A stretch of 41,362 nucleotides of DNA from Psychrobacter sp. FME13. Its GTDB lineage: Bacteria; Pseudomonadota; Gammaproteobacteria; Pseudomonadales; Moraxellaceae. The stretch lies in assembly GCF_014861395.1 (NCBI RefSeq), contig NZ_RRYV01000015.1:1-41362 (forward strand), read 5' to 3'. Below the pieces are notes generated by a model. It was not told where the DNA came from, did no database searches, and worked only from the letters and a program-made list of their open reading frames with translations. Both the position numbers and the translations under genes were made by a program. This document shows positions 22,370 through 31,614 of this stretch, piece by piece. Position 1 is the first letter of the stretch. Every line of letters begins with the position of its first letter.

Positions 22370-23224
22370 ATGAGTAATTTGAAACTAGATAGCGTAATCG
22401 CCTGCTTGGACTGCCCTGATCATGTACAAGCAGTGCTAGAAGCTAGCATGTGGGCGTCTACGCGCTTACAAGCACCTATTGGACTACTGCACTCTGTACC
22501 GAGCTTGCAACAAAAAGCGGCGTTAAATTATTCTGGCTGTTTAAATGTCGATGATGAAAATATGCTGCTCGAGCAATTTACAACCAAAGAAAACTTAGGT
22601 AACTATGAGCTAAAGTCACAAGGTAAATTGCTCCTGCACCAAGCCACTACCTACTGCGATCAGCAGCATCACAAACTAACCACTTATACCTTACATCGGC
22701 ATGAAAACCTCAGCGAAAGTATCGATTATGTCGACGATAAAGCACAGCTCATCGTTATAGGCCACAATGTCACCTGTAAAGCAACGTTGAGCCAACTGAT
22801 TCGAGTCAGTCACTGCCCCATTTTGGTGACTCATGCACCATTTTTGCCCCCTGCTACTGCTTTGTTTGCCTTTGACAACAGCCCAACCTGCCATAAGCTG
22901 CTCAATTGGCTATGCAAAACAGCACTTATTCGTGCACTCACCGTTCACATTGTCATGGTAGGCAAAGAAAGTTCTGAGAACTGTGATGCCCTGCGTGAAG
23001 CCTATGCAAGGCTCAAACAAGCAGGCATTAAAGCAAAAAAAGCATTGCTTGACTGCCGCGATGTCACTGCTGCTTTGAACTATTATCAAAATGAAAATAA
23101 TATCGGCCTACTCATGACCGGAGCTTTCGGCCAGTCTCGTATTCGCGAGCTACTACAAGGCAGCGACACAAAAAAGCTACTGGGCAGCACCAAAACACCG
23201 TACCTCCTATTTCCTAAAGGCTAG
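22370..23224 (+). CDS. Universal stress protein, tandem UspA domains
   Basis: This is a 284-residue cytoplasmic protein that looks like two UspA folds in tandem (about 1-150 and 155-284). The first begins DSVIACLDCPDHVQAVLEASMWA and ends QLIVIGHNVT...HCPILVTH. The second has ATALFAFDNSPTCHKLLNWL and ends GLLMTGAFGQSRIRELLQGS...TPYLLF. The ATP-binding G-2x-G-9x-G(S/T) motif is only partly present in each half, so nucleotide binding is uncertain. It probably works with the SulP transporter encoded just upstream. Confidence 0.8.
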   Translation: MSNLKLDSVIACLDCPDHVQAVLEASMWASTRLQAPIGLLHSVPSLQQKAALNYSGCLNVDDENMLLEQFTTKENLGNYELKSQGKLLLHQATTYCDQQHHKLTTYTLHRHENLSESIDYVDDKAQLIVIGHNVTCKATLSQLIRVSHCPILVTHAPFLPPATALFAFDNSPTCHKLLNWLCKTALIRALTVHIVMVGKESSENCDALREAYARLKQAGIKAKKALLDCRDVTAALNYYQNENNIGLLMTGAFGQSRIRELLQGSDTKKLLGSTKTPYLLFPKG

Positions 23225-24046
<822 letters not shown>

Positions 24047-24125
24047 GGCATATGACTAACCTATAAATATAGAATTATAGAATCACACCGATAGCTATAT
24101 TGCATCAATTCAAGGGGGAATTAAT

Positions 24126-25388
24126 ATGCAAAATCAAATCTTCGAGCTCCAGTACGCACTTGATACGTTTTATTTTTTGATATGTGGGGCGCTAGTCATG
24201 TGGATGGCAGCGGGCTTCACTATGTTAGAAGCTGGCCTGGTTCGTTCAAAGAACACCGTTGAAATCTTAACCAAAAACGTCGCACTTTTCTCTATCGCTT
24301 GTACTATGTACATGATATGTGGCTATGCCATTATGTACGGTGGCGACTTGTTTTTAAGTGGTATCGCAGGTGACGATACATTAGTAGCCAGTGCTTTAGC
24401 TACTTCAGCTGAAAACGGCTTTGATGGTGACTCTGTCTACTCTGCTGCATCTGACTTTTTCTTCCAAGTGGTGTTTGTCGCAACTTGTATGTCAATTGTT
24501 TCAGGGGCTGTGGCTGAACGCATGAAGCTTTGGGCCTTTTTGCTATTCGCCGTGGTGATGACTGGTGTCATCTATCCACTAGAAGGTAGCTGGACTTGGG
24601 GTGGCAATGATGTGTTTGGCATGTTCAACTTAGGTGACATGGGCTTTTCTGATTTTGCAGGTTCTGGTATCGTTCACATGGCAGGTGCTGCTGCAGCATT
24701 AGCAGGCGTATTACTATTAGGAGCACGTAAAGGTAAATACGGTCCTAACGGCGAAATACGTGCTATTCCAGGTGCCAACCTACCATTAGCAGCACTTGGT
24801 ACTCTCATCTTGTGGATGGGCTGGTTCGGATTTAACGGTGGTTCAGTACTCAAACTTGGCGATATCGCTAGCGCAAACTCGGTTGCTATGGTCTTTTTGA
24901 ATACTAATGCAGCTGCAGCTGGTGGTGCAATTGGTGCTTTAATCATAGCGCGCCTTATCTTTGGCAAAGCTGATTTAACAATGCTCTTAAATGGTGCACT
25001 TGCAGGACTGGTTGCTATTACAGCTGAACCATCTACTCCAACTGCATTGCAAGCAACACTCTTTGGCATGATTGCTGGTGTTATCGTGGTGCTATCTATT
25101 TTAGCCTTAGACAAAATCAAAATAGATGACCCAGTCGGTGCTATTTCAGTGCATGGTGTTGTTGGTTTATTTGGTCTATTAATCGTACCGATTACCAATC
25201 CAGCGGCTTCGTTTGTAGGTCAGATTGCTGGTGCTGCTACTATCTTTGTTTGGGTGTTTGTTGCCAGCTTAATCACTTGGGCAATTATCAAAGCAGTCAT
25301 GGGCATCCGTATCTCTGAAGAAGATGAGTATGAAGGTGCAGATATAGCAGAGTGTGGTATGGACGCATATCCAGAGTTTGTAAGATAA
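24126..25388 (+). CDS. amtB: Ammonium transporter AmtB
   Basis: This is a 420-residue channel of the Amt/Mep/Rh family with eleven expected membrane helices. Signature segments include MWMAAGFTMLEAGLVRSKNTV, DFFFQVVFVATCMSIVSGAVAERMKLW and GWFGFNGGS. The twin pore histidines are in GSGIVHMAGA and ISVHGVVG. There is no classical cleaved signal peptide like that of E. coli AmtB. GGGGGAA precedes the ATG. It is cotranscribed with glnK, and its C-terminal tail should bind GlnK. A hairpin TAAGATAAG / CTTATCTTA (25381-25407) overlaps the stop codon. Confidence 0.95.
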   Translation: MQNQIFELQYALDTFYFLICGALVMWMAAGFTMLEAGLVRSKNTVEILTKNVALFSIACTMYMICGYAIMYGGDLFLSGIAGDDTLVASALATSAENGFDGDSVYSAASDFFFQVVFVATCMSIVSGAVAERMKLWAFLLFAVVMTGVIYPLEGSWTWGGNDVFGMFNLGDMGFSDFAGSGIVHMAGAAAALAGVLLLGARKGKYGPNGEIRAIPGANLPLAALGTLILWMGWFGFNGGSVLKLGDIASANSVAMVFLNTNAAAAGGAIGALIIARLIFGKADLTMLLNGALAGLVAITAEPSTPTALQATLFGMIAGVIVVLSILALDKIKIDDPVGAISVHGVVGLFGLLIVPITNPAASFVGQIAGAATIFVWVFVASLITWAIIKAVMGIRISEEDEYEGADIAECGMDAYPEFVR

Positions 25389-25421
25389 GAACTTTAAGCT
25401 TATCTTAAAATCTATACCATA

Positions 25422-25460
25422 AAAATCCCGCATCACCAAAAGGTGTTGCGGGATTTTTTT
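25422..25460. terminator. Terminator between amtB and the DUF2147-like gene
   Basis: Long arms (about 25422-25437 and 25442-25457) with core AATCCCGCATCACC / GGTGTTGCGGGATT, an AAAA loop and a seven-T run on the plus strand. The A-rich left side allows it to work for the convergent gene as well. Confidence 0.92.
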
Positions 25461-25502
25461 ATATCTATATCAGTAAAATCTCATATCAATAAAGAGTTTG
25501 TA

Positions 25503-25886
25503 CTATTTCTTTTTCCATGTTTGACTGCGTGAAAACGGACCAAGATAACCTTTTAGACTTAGAGTACTACCCTTTAAACTTGCAGTCATACGATAGTCTT
25601 TCCCTTTCTCAGGATCAGTGATTGTACCACCACTATATTTACCACCGCCATCAGCCTTCAACCCTTTAATCACTCTCGTACCAACGTATTTTTTGCCTGT
25701 CGATGAATTGGTCGCGATCAGTGTACCAGTTAGTACTCCATTTGATTCAGTAATTTTTACGGTGCCTTTTGGCTTGCCTTCATCAAATGTCTGCCATGTC
25801 GTATTGGCTAGCGGATCAGCGGCAAATGCCATACTGGCTAAACTAATACCTGCAACGGCTAATGTGGTTTTTGTAAATAATTTCAT
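25503..25886 (-). CDS. Small secreted DUF2147-like protein
   Basis: This is a 127-residue protein with a signal peptide (MKLFTKTTLAVAGISLASMAFA, cut before ADP). The mature part resembles DUF2147 proteins: TTWQTFDEGKPKGTVKITESNG near the start, KGLKADGGGKYSGGTITDPEKGKDYR in the middle and LSLKGYLGPFSRSQTWKK at the end. The family is a periplasmic or secreted beta-barrel-like domain of unknown function. The ATG at 25886 is preceded by AAGGGAG; a start seven codons upstream lacks such a site. Monocistronic. Confidence 0.8.
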   Translation of the reverse strand: MKLFTKTTLAVAGISLASMAFAADPLANTTWQTFDEGKPKGTVKITESNGVLTGTLIATNSSTGKKYVGTRVIKGLKADGGGKYSGGTITDPEKGKDYRMTASLKGSTLSLKGYLGPFSRSQTWKKK

Positions 25887-26152
25887 AGATTGACTCCCTT
25901 CATACAATGATTGCTCGAAACATTATGTTCCTGCTATTCTACGCCTATCCTTTGCTAGAATCTTTTATTACAAGCTTTGCGCTCTGAGATTAATTGAAAA
26001 CAAACAGCCGCTATTACTTATTAAGTTATATGTACTAAACAGCTTTTAGCAAAAATAAGCGCTGCCTTGCCTCATTATAAGCAATTTTTGTATTTTGCCT
26101 AGTAGTTTTTTATAGTTTATAATTCCTATAAAAACAAAACTATATCAAATAG

Positions 26153-26416
26153 TTATAAAAAAGGATTGTCTATATCCTTATCTGATTGGTCATCCTTTTC
26201 TTTTGACTTGTCTTCCTCGTTACTATAAAGCTTATGCTTATCAAAGGCTTGCATCATTCTAGCTGTCAGCTCGTGTAATTGCTTCGCTTGTTGATATCCA
26301 GTGTCATCTAAAGTCACATCGATATCACCGTAAATGGTGATTTTGTCTTTCTGATTTTCTATGACAAGGTCGCCAATTTGCATACTTTGGTGATTGTTGG
26401 CAAATGGTTCAATCAT
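26153..26416 (-). CDS. Hypothetical 87-residue acidic protein
   Basis: I do not recognise a family. The first 60 residues look folded (IGDLVIENQKDKITIYGDIDVTLDDTGYQQAKQLHEL), and the last 25 are a charged, Asp/Lys/Glu-rich tail. No signal peptide, membrane segment or cysteine is present. A clear AGGAG lies 10 nt before the ATG, which supports a real gene. It follows the nuclease gene in the opposite reading order (it lies downstream of it by 63 bp on the same strand), so both may share a transcript. Confidence 0.6.
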   Translation of the reverse strand: MIEPFANNHQSMQIGDLVIENQKDKITIYGDIDVTLDDTGYQQAKQLHELTARMMQAFDKHKLYSNEEDKSKEKDDQSDKDIDNPFL

Positions 26417-26479
26417 GTGGTCGCCGCTCCTATTAATAACATTTTATTTTTCAGTATGACATCCCTTCATTGAGGCGCT

Positions 26480-27376
26480 CTACGCTTGTAGTTGTACCAG
26501 AAGCCATTTAATAATCTCCCAAATAAATAGCATCCAAGTAGGCTCTTCTTCTGGCTCAGCAGCAGGGAGGTCCGAGCTATCACCAGCTTTTAATGGTAAA
26601 TCAAAAGCTTGTGCTTTAGTTTGCGAGTCAAGCACGGGTAAGACATCAATTCCTATTTCACTGGCTAAATCATGGACACTAATGATCTCTATCCGCTCGG
26701 ATTCATCATTTGGTGCGTAGTACACCCCTGCTTGATTGGTCGCTGGAATATAGACGGCCTTAAAAAAATGACTGGGTACAAGCACGCGATCAGCGAGCTG
26801 CTTGGTTTTTTTGTCAGTGAAAGCAACGCCGGTCACTGTATATATTTCGCCATATTGCTGAGTCATATAGCGGGTCGCTGATTCGATATTACGCCAGATA
26901 TAACGGTTGTTGCGCGGTGACTGCGGTGCAATATTGGCCAAACTAAAGCTGTCATATTGCTGACTGCGATTGGCCATGTCGGCATTGGGTGCCAAATGTC
27001 CACGATCATAGCCAGAACCTGAGTAATCTGATAATGAAGCACGCGCTGAGTCTGGTAACTTACTTTCTTCATGAAAGCTGTCTTCGCGATCAATCTCTCC
27101 GGCTTGCTGTAGTCGCTTGCGGTCTAAATGCTCTGCCGACCACAGTGGCGTACGTGATACACCTGAATACATAACTGCAAAGCCGTCCATGCATAGCTCT
27201 TGTGTCTTACTACTGAGTTTATCGTTGGTAAATTCGGGATAAACACCACCATAAAAAGACTCACTACACTGAGTAAAATCATCAGCATGTGCTGAAGCTA
27301 TACTAACAGCAGCCATCATCACGGCCATGATAACGCTGTTTTTAAAATTATATTTAAGCCTACCAGAAATTCTCAT
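26480..27376 (-). CDS. Secreted non-specific DNA/RNA endonuclease (NUC1 family)
   Basis: This is a 298-residue beta-beta-alpha-metal nuclease. A signal peptide covers about 1-31 (cut after AHA). The active-site motif is DRGH in SGYDRGHLAPNADM, with H127 the expected general base, and NIAPQSPRNNR provides the metal-binding Asn region. This matches Serratia nuclease and NucA. After the catalytic domain there is an acidic linker (AAEPEEEP) and a C-terminal hydrophobic helix WMLFIWEIIKWLLVQLQA, not usual in the family; it may anchor the enzyme in a membrane. Likely roles are nutrient scavenging or degradation of external DNA. Confidence 0.88.
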   Translation of the reverse strand: MRISGRLKYNFKNSVIMAVMMAAVSIASAHADDFTQCSESFYGGVYPEFTNDKLSSKTQELCMDGFAVMYSGVSRTPLWSAEHLDRKRLQQAGEIDREDSFHEESKLPDSARASLSDYSGSGYDRGHLAPNADMANRSQQYDSFSLANIAPQSPRNNRYIWRNIESATRYMTQQYGEIYTVTGVAFTDKKTKQLADRVLVPSHFFKAVYIPATNQAGVYYAPNDESERIEIISVHDLASEIGIDVLPVLDSQTKAQAFDLPLKAGDSSDLPAAEPEEEPTWMLFIWEIIKWLLVQLQA

Positions 27377-27460
27377 TCAACTTTCAACCATCTGTGCTTG
27401 TTATTACGGGTACGCTATCCTAGCAGGGGTCTGCAAATAAAGAAAGATAAGGCGTAAGTG

Positions 27461-27489
27461 GTGACATTTTAAATGGTATCCGCTATACT
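27461..27489 (+). promoter_or_regulatory. Promoter of tRNA-Ser(GGA)
   Basis: GTGACA (27461-27466) and TATACT (27484-27489) with the ideal 17-bp spacer. Transcription would start near 27496, eleven nucleotides before the mature tRNA. Confidence 0.75.
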
Positions 27490-27506
27490 TAGCCAGTCAA
27501 AAAAAC

Positions 27507-27597
27507 GGTGAAGTGGGTGAGTGGCTGAAACCGCACGCCTGGAAAGTGTGTATACGTTCATAGCGTATCGAGGGTTCGAATCCCTCCTTCACCGCCA
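27507..27597 (+). tRNA. tRNA-Ser (anticodon GGA)
   Basis: This is a class II tRNA of 91 nt including an encoded CCA. The acceptor arms GGTGAAG / CTTCACC pair perfectly and are followed by G and CCA. The anticodon stem CACGC / GTGTG closes the loop CTGGAAA with anticodon GGA, decoding UCC and UCU. A long variable arm (about TATACGTTCATAGCGTA) and the T arm AGGGTTCGAATCCCT complete the fold. It is intact, and it marks the integration site of the element that begins just downstream. Confidence 0.97.
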
Positions 27598-27667
27598 ATC
27601 TTATAATATCCTACTTTTCCCACCTTGTCCCAAACACTCCCATATACCTTTGCAGCCCTTTATAAAT

Positions 27668-27688
27668 AACGCTTCTAGCGTTTTTTTT
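27668..27688 (+). terminator. Terminator downstream of tRNA-Ser
   Basis: Arms AACGCT / AGCGTT with a TCT loop, followed by a run of T residues, 71 nt beyond the tRNA. It protects the element from tRNA read-through. Confidence 0.75.
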
Positions 27689-27743
27689 ATGCCTACTACT
27701 TTCCCAATCTATCCGAACATAACCCACCTATCCCGCGGCTTGT

Positions 27744-27880
27744 GTTGGTCTATTCGTTGGTCTATTATTTCATTAGACCTCAAAAAGACCAACATTTAGG
27801 CTTTATGATTCAGCATTAGACCAACGTACTTGTTGTATTTCTTGATTCATATAGCTTTAAGCCATAGGGAATAGACCAAC
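27744..27880. repeat. Cluster of GTTGGTCT-type repeats upstream of the integrase gene
   Basis: Two direct copies of GTTGGTCTA (27744-27752, 27756-27764) are followed by copies in the opposite sense: AGACCAAC (27786-27793) and TAGACCAAC (27817-27825 and 27872-27880). A partial copy, TAGACC, lies at 27774. The last abuts the integrase ATG. Such clusters can be arm-type sites for the integrase or its directionality factor, or an operator for the integrase gene. Confidence 0.7.
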
Positions 27881-29242
27881 ATGCTAAGCGATAGTAAGAT
27901 CCGCAAGCTTAAACCTAGTGAGAAATGCACACCTTCACGTCCTGACAAATACAGTGATCAGCAAGGCTTACAGCTATTAGTACGCAATACTGGCACAAAG
28001 ACATGGATAAGCGCCTATCGCTTTGATAGTAAGCAGACACGCCTCACACTCGGTACTTACCCCATCATGTCGCTTGCTGAAGCTAGACAAGCCAATACTG
28101 AGATTAAAGCGCTACTAGCAGATGGTATTGATCCAAAAAACAAAAAGCGCCAAGACAAGCTTGCTAATATCCACGCGCAGAAATTTAATGACTACGCTTT
28201 AGACTGGCTTGCTGAGCGCCAGCGTAACGTCAAGCCGCGTACCTATCAGCAAGACTATAACCGTATGCATAAGGACGTGTTGCCACACTTTGAAGACATT
28301 GCACTAAAGGACGTGAGCTTTGAGGATTGCCGATCAATGGCAGATGAGATAGAAAATCGTGTGAATAAAAACGGTGAGCCGCCACGTGAGGTGACCAGAC
28401 GCACAATTGATCTGGTGGCTAATGTTTTAAGACGTGCCAAACGCGAACGCATCATTGAGCAAAACCCAATTGATGATTTAAAGGCGCTCTACCCCAAAGC
28501 CAAAAGCCAGCACATGAAGCACGTAGACATCCATGAGCTACCTGCCCTACTCCAAGCTATCGAGGGCTATCATGGTCATGATCAAACTCGCTTAGGTATG
28601 AAGTTCTTAGCCTATTCATTCTGTCGCACCATCGAGCTGCGTATGATGAAATGGTCACACATTGATTTTGCGAATCGCTTATGGCGTGTTGATATCGATA
28701 ACCTTAAGATTGCGCGTAAGCACGTCGTACCACTGTCAGATCAAATGCTCGCAGTATTAGAAGAAATGAAAACCATTACAGGGCAATATGAATACGTGTT
28801 CTATCACACGGGTATGCATCAGCCGTATAGTGAAGAGTTTATCAATAACGCGCTTGATATCTTGGGTTACGCAGGCAAACAGACAGGTCACGGCTTTCGT
28901 CATATCGCCTCAACCAACCTAAACGAGCTTGGCTATATGGGCGACGCCATTGAAAAGCAAATGGCACATGACAAAAAAAGCAGCATTCGCGCGGTTTATA
29001 ACCACGCGCAGCATTTGGAGGAACGCCGTAAAATCATGCAGGTTTGGGCTGATTTTTTAGACTTGCTAAGAGACACAGGTGAGGTCGTAGACTTTCAGAC
29101 AGCGCGGCAACAGATTGAGCAGTCACTGGCTAGTAAGCAGCCAAGCACATTACAAAGCGCTGATAAGCAAGATCTGATTAAAGCACTATTAGAGCAAGGT
29201 ATCACAGCCGATGAGCTGCAAGGTTATATCGATAAGGCTTAA
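27881..29242 (+). CDS. int: Tyrosine site-specific integrase, P4 type
   Basis: This is a 453-residue integrase that recombines the element with the tRNA-Ser 3' end. The N-terminal arm-binding domain (about 1-85, DUF4102 type) has GLQLLVRNTGTKTWISAYRF and LTLGTYPIMSLAEAR. A central SAM-like core-binding part covers about 100-200. The catalytic domain has R249 (FCRTIELR), H337 and R340 (HGFRH), H363 and the nucleophile Y373 in AVYNHA. All are intact, so it should be active. The tail after 390 is longer than in P4 Int. The start codon directly follows a TAGACCAAC repeat, leaving a poor ribosome site (ATAGGGAA). Confidence 0.93.
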   Translation: MLSDSKIRKLKPSEKCTPSRPDKYSDQQGLQLLVRNTGTKTWISAYRFDSKQTRLTLGTYPIMSLAEARQANTEIKALLADGIDPKNKKRQDKLANIHAQKFNDYALDWLAERQRNVKPRTYQQDYNRMHKDVLPHFEDIALKDVSFEDCRSMADEIENRVNKNGEPPREVTRRTIDLVANVLRRAKRERIIEQNPIDDLKALYPKAKSQHMKHVDIHELPALLQAIEGYHGHDQTRLGMKFLAYSFCRTIELRMMKWSHIDFANRLWRVDIDNLKIARKHVVPLSDQMLAVLEEMKTITGQYEYVFYHTGMHQPYSEEFINNALDILGYAGKQTGHGFRHIASTNLNELGYMGDAIEKQMAHDKKSSIRAVYNHAQHLEERRKIMQVWADFLDLLRDTGEVVDFQTARQQIEQSLASKQPSTLQSADKQDLIKALLEQGITADELQGYIDKA

Positions 29243-30156
29243 TATAAGTCTTTACCATCAACATCGACATAATCGAGCTCATAAAATCGATTGATCACTA
29301 TATCAAGCATGGCTGTCTCTGACAGCCCTTGCACCTGAGCCATCTTCTTTAATCTAGCTTTGGTCTTTTTTGTCAGTGGTAGGTGGTATGGCTTTTTTGT
29401 CTTACCTGCATCTCGATATTTTTGTTGGCTCCAAGCCCGTTTCATTTTATCAATGATGATTGTCTTATTTGGAGAATGCGTATAGCTTTGTCCTTGCTCT
29501 AACTTTATGTCTATAGCATCTAATGATGCTAATAAGCGTAGCTCTCGATTGTTATTACCAACATATTTTTCTAAGTCATATTGGTATAAATCTCTTTCAA
29601 CTAAATAATTATACACCCAATCTAGATCAGCTGTTTTTAACCATTTAGAATAATTATCATTACTTTCCAATATATGCCATGCATCTTTAATAGCTTCAGT
29701 CACACCCCTTTTATAGTCTACCTCTGAGTATCTAGTATCTCTATCATACAACCCTTCTAGCAAGTTATTTAAGATATTATGGATAGTATCTTTAGTATTT
29801 TTTTCATGAACTCTACCAAAGTGTCGTGATGATACCATTCTATTTTGAACTAAATAATTATAGACAAAAATCTGTTTCCTTTTATCACCTTCTATCCATG
29901 TAAGCTCATATTCTTCTAAATATAAGGTATGAATTTTGTCTAAAAACCTGCTCACTCTATCTAACTTATCTTCCTCATAAGCTCTCTCGAGAAGTTCTTT
30001 CTTGTAACTATCTACGTGACGATCTGCATAGTTACTACGGTAACGTGACTTGTCTCCGCCATAAAATATTTTCAGAAATAAAAATTTCGCTTGTCTCTCT
30101 TCTAACTTATTAATTTTATCGTTTAAAAATTTTCTTTTTAACTCTTCGCTTAACAT
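29239..30156 (-). CDS. Unknown protein with a C-terminal DNA-binding-like segment
   Basis: A 305-residue protein that I cannot place in a family. The first 240 residues are charged and helical, rich in Lys, Glu, Asp, Tyr and Leu, without membrane segments. The last 45 (YHLPLTKKTKARLKKMAQVQGLSETAMLDIVINRFYE) look like a ribbon-helix-helix domain: a short strand, then two helices, the usual shape of small repressors and relaxosome proteins. Its stop codon overlaps the convergent integrase stop by 4 bp. A perfect 14-bp palindrome lies 17 bp upstream of its start, a plausible autoregulatory operator. It could be a copy-control, partition or transfer accessory protein. Confidence 0.6.
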   Translation of the reverse strand: MLSEELKRKFLNDKINKLEERQAKFLFLKIFYGGDKSRYRSNYADRHVDSYKKELLERAYEEDKLDRVSRFLDKIHTLYLEEYELTWIEGDKRKQIFVYNYLVQNRMVSSRHFGRVHEKNTKDTIHNILNNLLEGLYDRDTRYSEVDYKRGVTEAIKDAWHILESNDNYSKWLKTADLDWVYNYLVERDLYQYDLEKYVGNNNRELRLLASLDAIDIKLEQGQSYTHSPNKTIIIDKMKRAWSQQKYRDAGKTKKPYHLPLTKKTKARLKKMAQVQGLSETAMLDIVINRFYELDYVDVDGKDLY

Positions 30157-30172
30157 ATAAATTTCCGTTTAT

Positions 30173-30186
30173 TATCACGCGTGATA
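30173..30186. promoter_or_regulatory. Palindrome TATCACGCGTGATA, putative operator
   Basis: A perfect 14-bp palindrome, 17 bp upstream of the start of the unknown protein with a ribbon-helix-helix-like end. Its position overlaps the expected promoter or leader of that gene. Confidence 0.55.
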
Positions 30187-30459
30187 TTTCTATATTAAAT
30201 CAGTAATGTATTTATGATAAATATATAATATCATGATTTTATTTAAGTATACCAAATTTTCTTACATCTTATATATTCATTGGCTTATATTATAAAATAT
30301 GCTGAATATAGAGACTAATTAGTAAATATAAGATATCTATTTATATGAGGACTAGGTATATATTTATTATATGTACTCGATAGTGTTCCCATCAGCTAAC
30401 TCCATCCACTCTAAAACACCAATATGAGCCGAGATCCGTACAATTGAGAACGAACATAT

Positions 30460-30475
30460 TGCCGATATATCGGCA
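30460..30475. promoter_or_regulatory. Palindrome TGCCGATATATCGGCA, putative operator or origin site
   Basis: A perfect 16-bp palindrome, 152 bp upstream of the Rep-like gene start and inside the divergent spacer. No T-run follows, so it is not a terminator; a repressor site or origin element is more likely. Confidence 0.55.
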
Positions 30476-30593
30476 GTGTTGGTAAGCCCCACTAACAGGT
30501 TATTGATATTATTATATAGAGCAGCGTCACCACGCTGCCTATCTCCTCACTAAACCACCAGTAGTCAGAATAAAAAAATATGATGTAGCTCTA

Positions 30594-30617
30594 CTATGTG
30601 CAAGACAAACCACATAG
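30594..30617 (+). promoter_or_regulatory. Hairpin overlapping the Rep-like gene's ribosome site
   Basis: CTATGTG (30594-30600) can pair with CACATAG (30611-30617) across a 10-nt loop. The right arm overlaps the first bases of the TAGGAG ribosome site (30615-30620). Folding would reduce translation of the Rep-like protein. Confidence 0.45.
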
Positions 30618-30627
30618 GAGAAATACC

Positions 30628-31548
30628 ATGCAAAACATTAACCTCAATCAAAGTAACTTATTAACTAAAGTTCACCAACTGGTAATCGATATCATTTCTA
30701 ATGAATTGAGATTTGACCTGATAATAGATGAGCTGAACGATTTGTATCATCCGTTCATGTATTACTATGAGGGTGACAATGGATTGATTTACTCGGTGCC
30801 CATTGAAGCTTTCTTTCGCAGTACGCAATATATCGTTGGTGATCAATATCCAGAAGATGTCATTTGGGATTACGATAAAACACAGCGTCTTATTAAAACA
30901 CTGTCATACTATAAAAAAGATATTAAGCGTGAACGTAGTGTGTTTAGTTATCAGGAGTCTAAAAATAAGAGGACACTCGAAAAATATGTACGCCATCTGA
31001 TTCATCATTACAAAAGACTGCTCTTTGTACGTATCGACCTAAAGTACGCCAAAGAAACAAGCCACCTTGTTAGCATTGAAGATTTTTATCATCACATGAG
31101 CAAATTCCGAGATCTTATCGGTAATGAGGAAACGTGCTTTGAAGATTTGCAGGGCTACGCTTGGGCTTTAGAGCATGGTGGCATCGAGGGCGGATTACAT
31201 TGTCATTTGTTGCTGATATATGACGGTAATAAGAGACAAAATGATTGGTATATCGCAAAAGAGGTTGGTGAAAAGTGGAAGGTCATTACTGGTGGTCTAG
31301 GCGAGTGCTATAACTACCACAATAAAAAGACTAAGCAGGGGTATGAGCGAAACGGTAAATTAGGTATCGGCATGATTCATCAGGATAACGAACAGGAAGT
31401 TAACAACGCTCTTAGAACGTCGTGTTACCTGACGCAACCAAGCAAGTATGACCAAAAATTAAAAGTATGGCTCCCAAACATGAACACCTTTGCACACGGT
31501 CGATACCGCACATCCAGACGTCGAGGACTACCGCCCATATCAAAATAA
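30628..31548 (+). CDS. Rep-like protein, inovirus Gp2 / YagK-YfjJ family
   Basis: This is a 306-residue protein that resembles the inovirus Gp2 / YfjJ C-terminal family of prophage and island proteins. The stretch RLLFVRIDLKY (about 130-140) and the motif H191-C-H193 in GGIEGGLHCHLLLIYDG look like motifs 1 and 2 of HUH nucleases. The Tyr in SCYLTQPSKYDQK (Y267 or Y274) is a possible nucleophile. NTFAHGRYRTSRRRGLPP at the end is typical of the family. The likely role is rolling-circle-type nicking for replication of the excised element; this is inferred. The ATG at 30628 was chosen because AGGAG stands 7 nt before it; a start ten codons earlier has none. Confidence 0.78.
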   Translation: MQNINLNQSNLLTKVHQLVIDIISNELRFDLIIDELNDLYHPFMYYYEGDNGLIYSVPIEAFFRSTQYIVGDQYPEDVIWDYDKTQRLIKTLSYYKKDIKRERSVFSYQESKNKRTLEKYVRHLIHHYKRLLFVRIDLKYAKETSHLVSIEDFYHHMSKFRDLIGNEETCFEDLQGYAWALEHGGIEGGLHCHLLLIYDGNKRQNDWYIAKEVGEKWKVITGGLGECYNYHNKKTKQGYERNGKLGIGMIHQDNEQEVNNALRTSCYLTQPSKYDQKLKVWLPNMNTFAHGRYRTSRRRGLPPISK

Positions 31549-31614
31549 TCTCAAATATATACTATTACCATGAGATTGAGTACAGCCCGTTTGTGTGTAC
31601 CTTATTCCTTCATC

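Larger units (their letters stand above)
30157..30627. other. Regulatory or replication region between two divergent element genes
   Basis: About 470 bp, very A/T-rich in the left half. It contains two perfect palindromes and a hairpin over the Rep-like gene's ribosome site (separate entries). A further stem-loop, GCAGCGT-CACC-ACGCTGC, lies at 30521-30538 without a T-run. Since the plus-strand neighbour is Rep-like, this spacer is a candidate replication origin, but no nick site is recognised. Confidence 0.5.

Noticed and set aside
24674-25198. A 174-codon open frame opposite amtB
   Set aside because: It lies wholly inside amtB on the other strand, lacks a plausible ribosome site and has the Pro/Ala-rich composition of an antisense shadow.
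27521-27799. A 92-codon open frame over tRNA-Ser
   Set aside because: It overlaps the tRNA and its terminator; the tRNA is certain and the frame resembles no protein.
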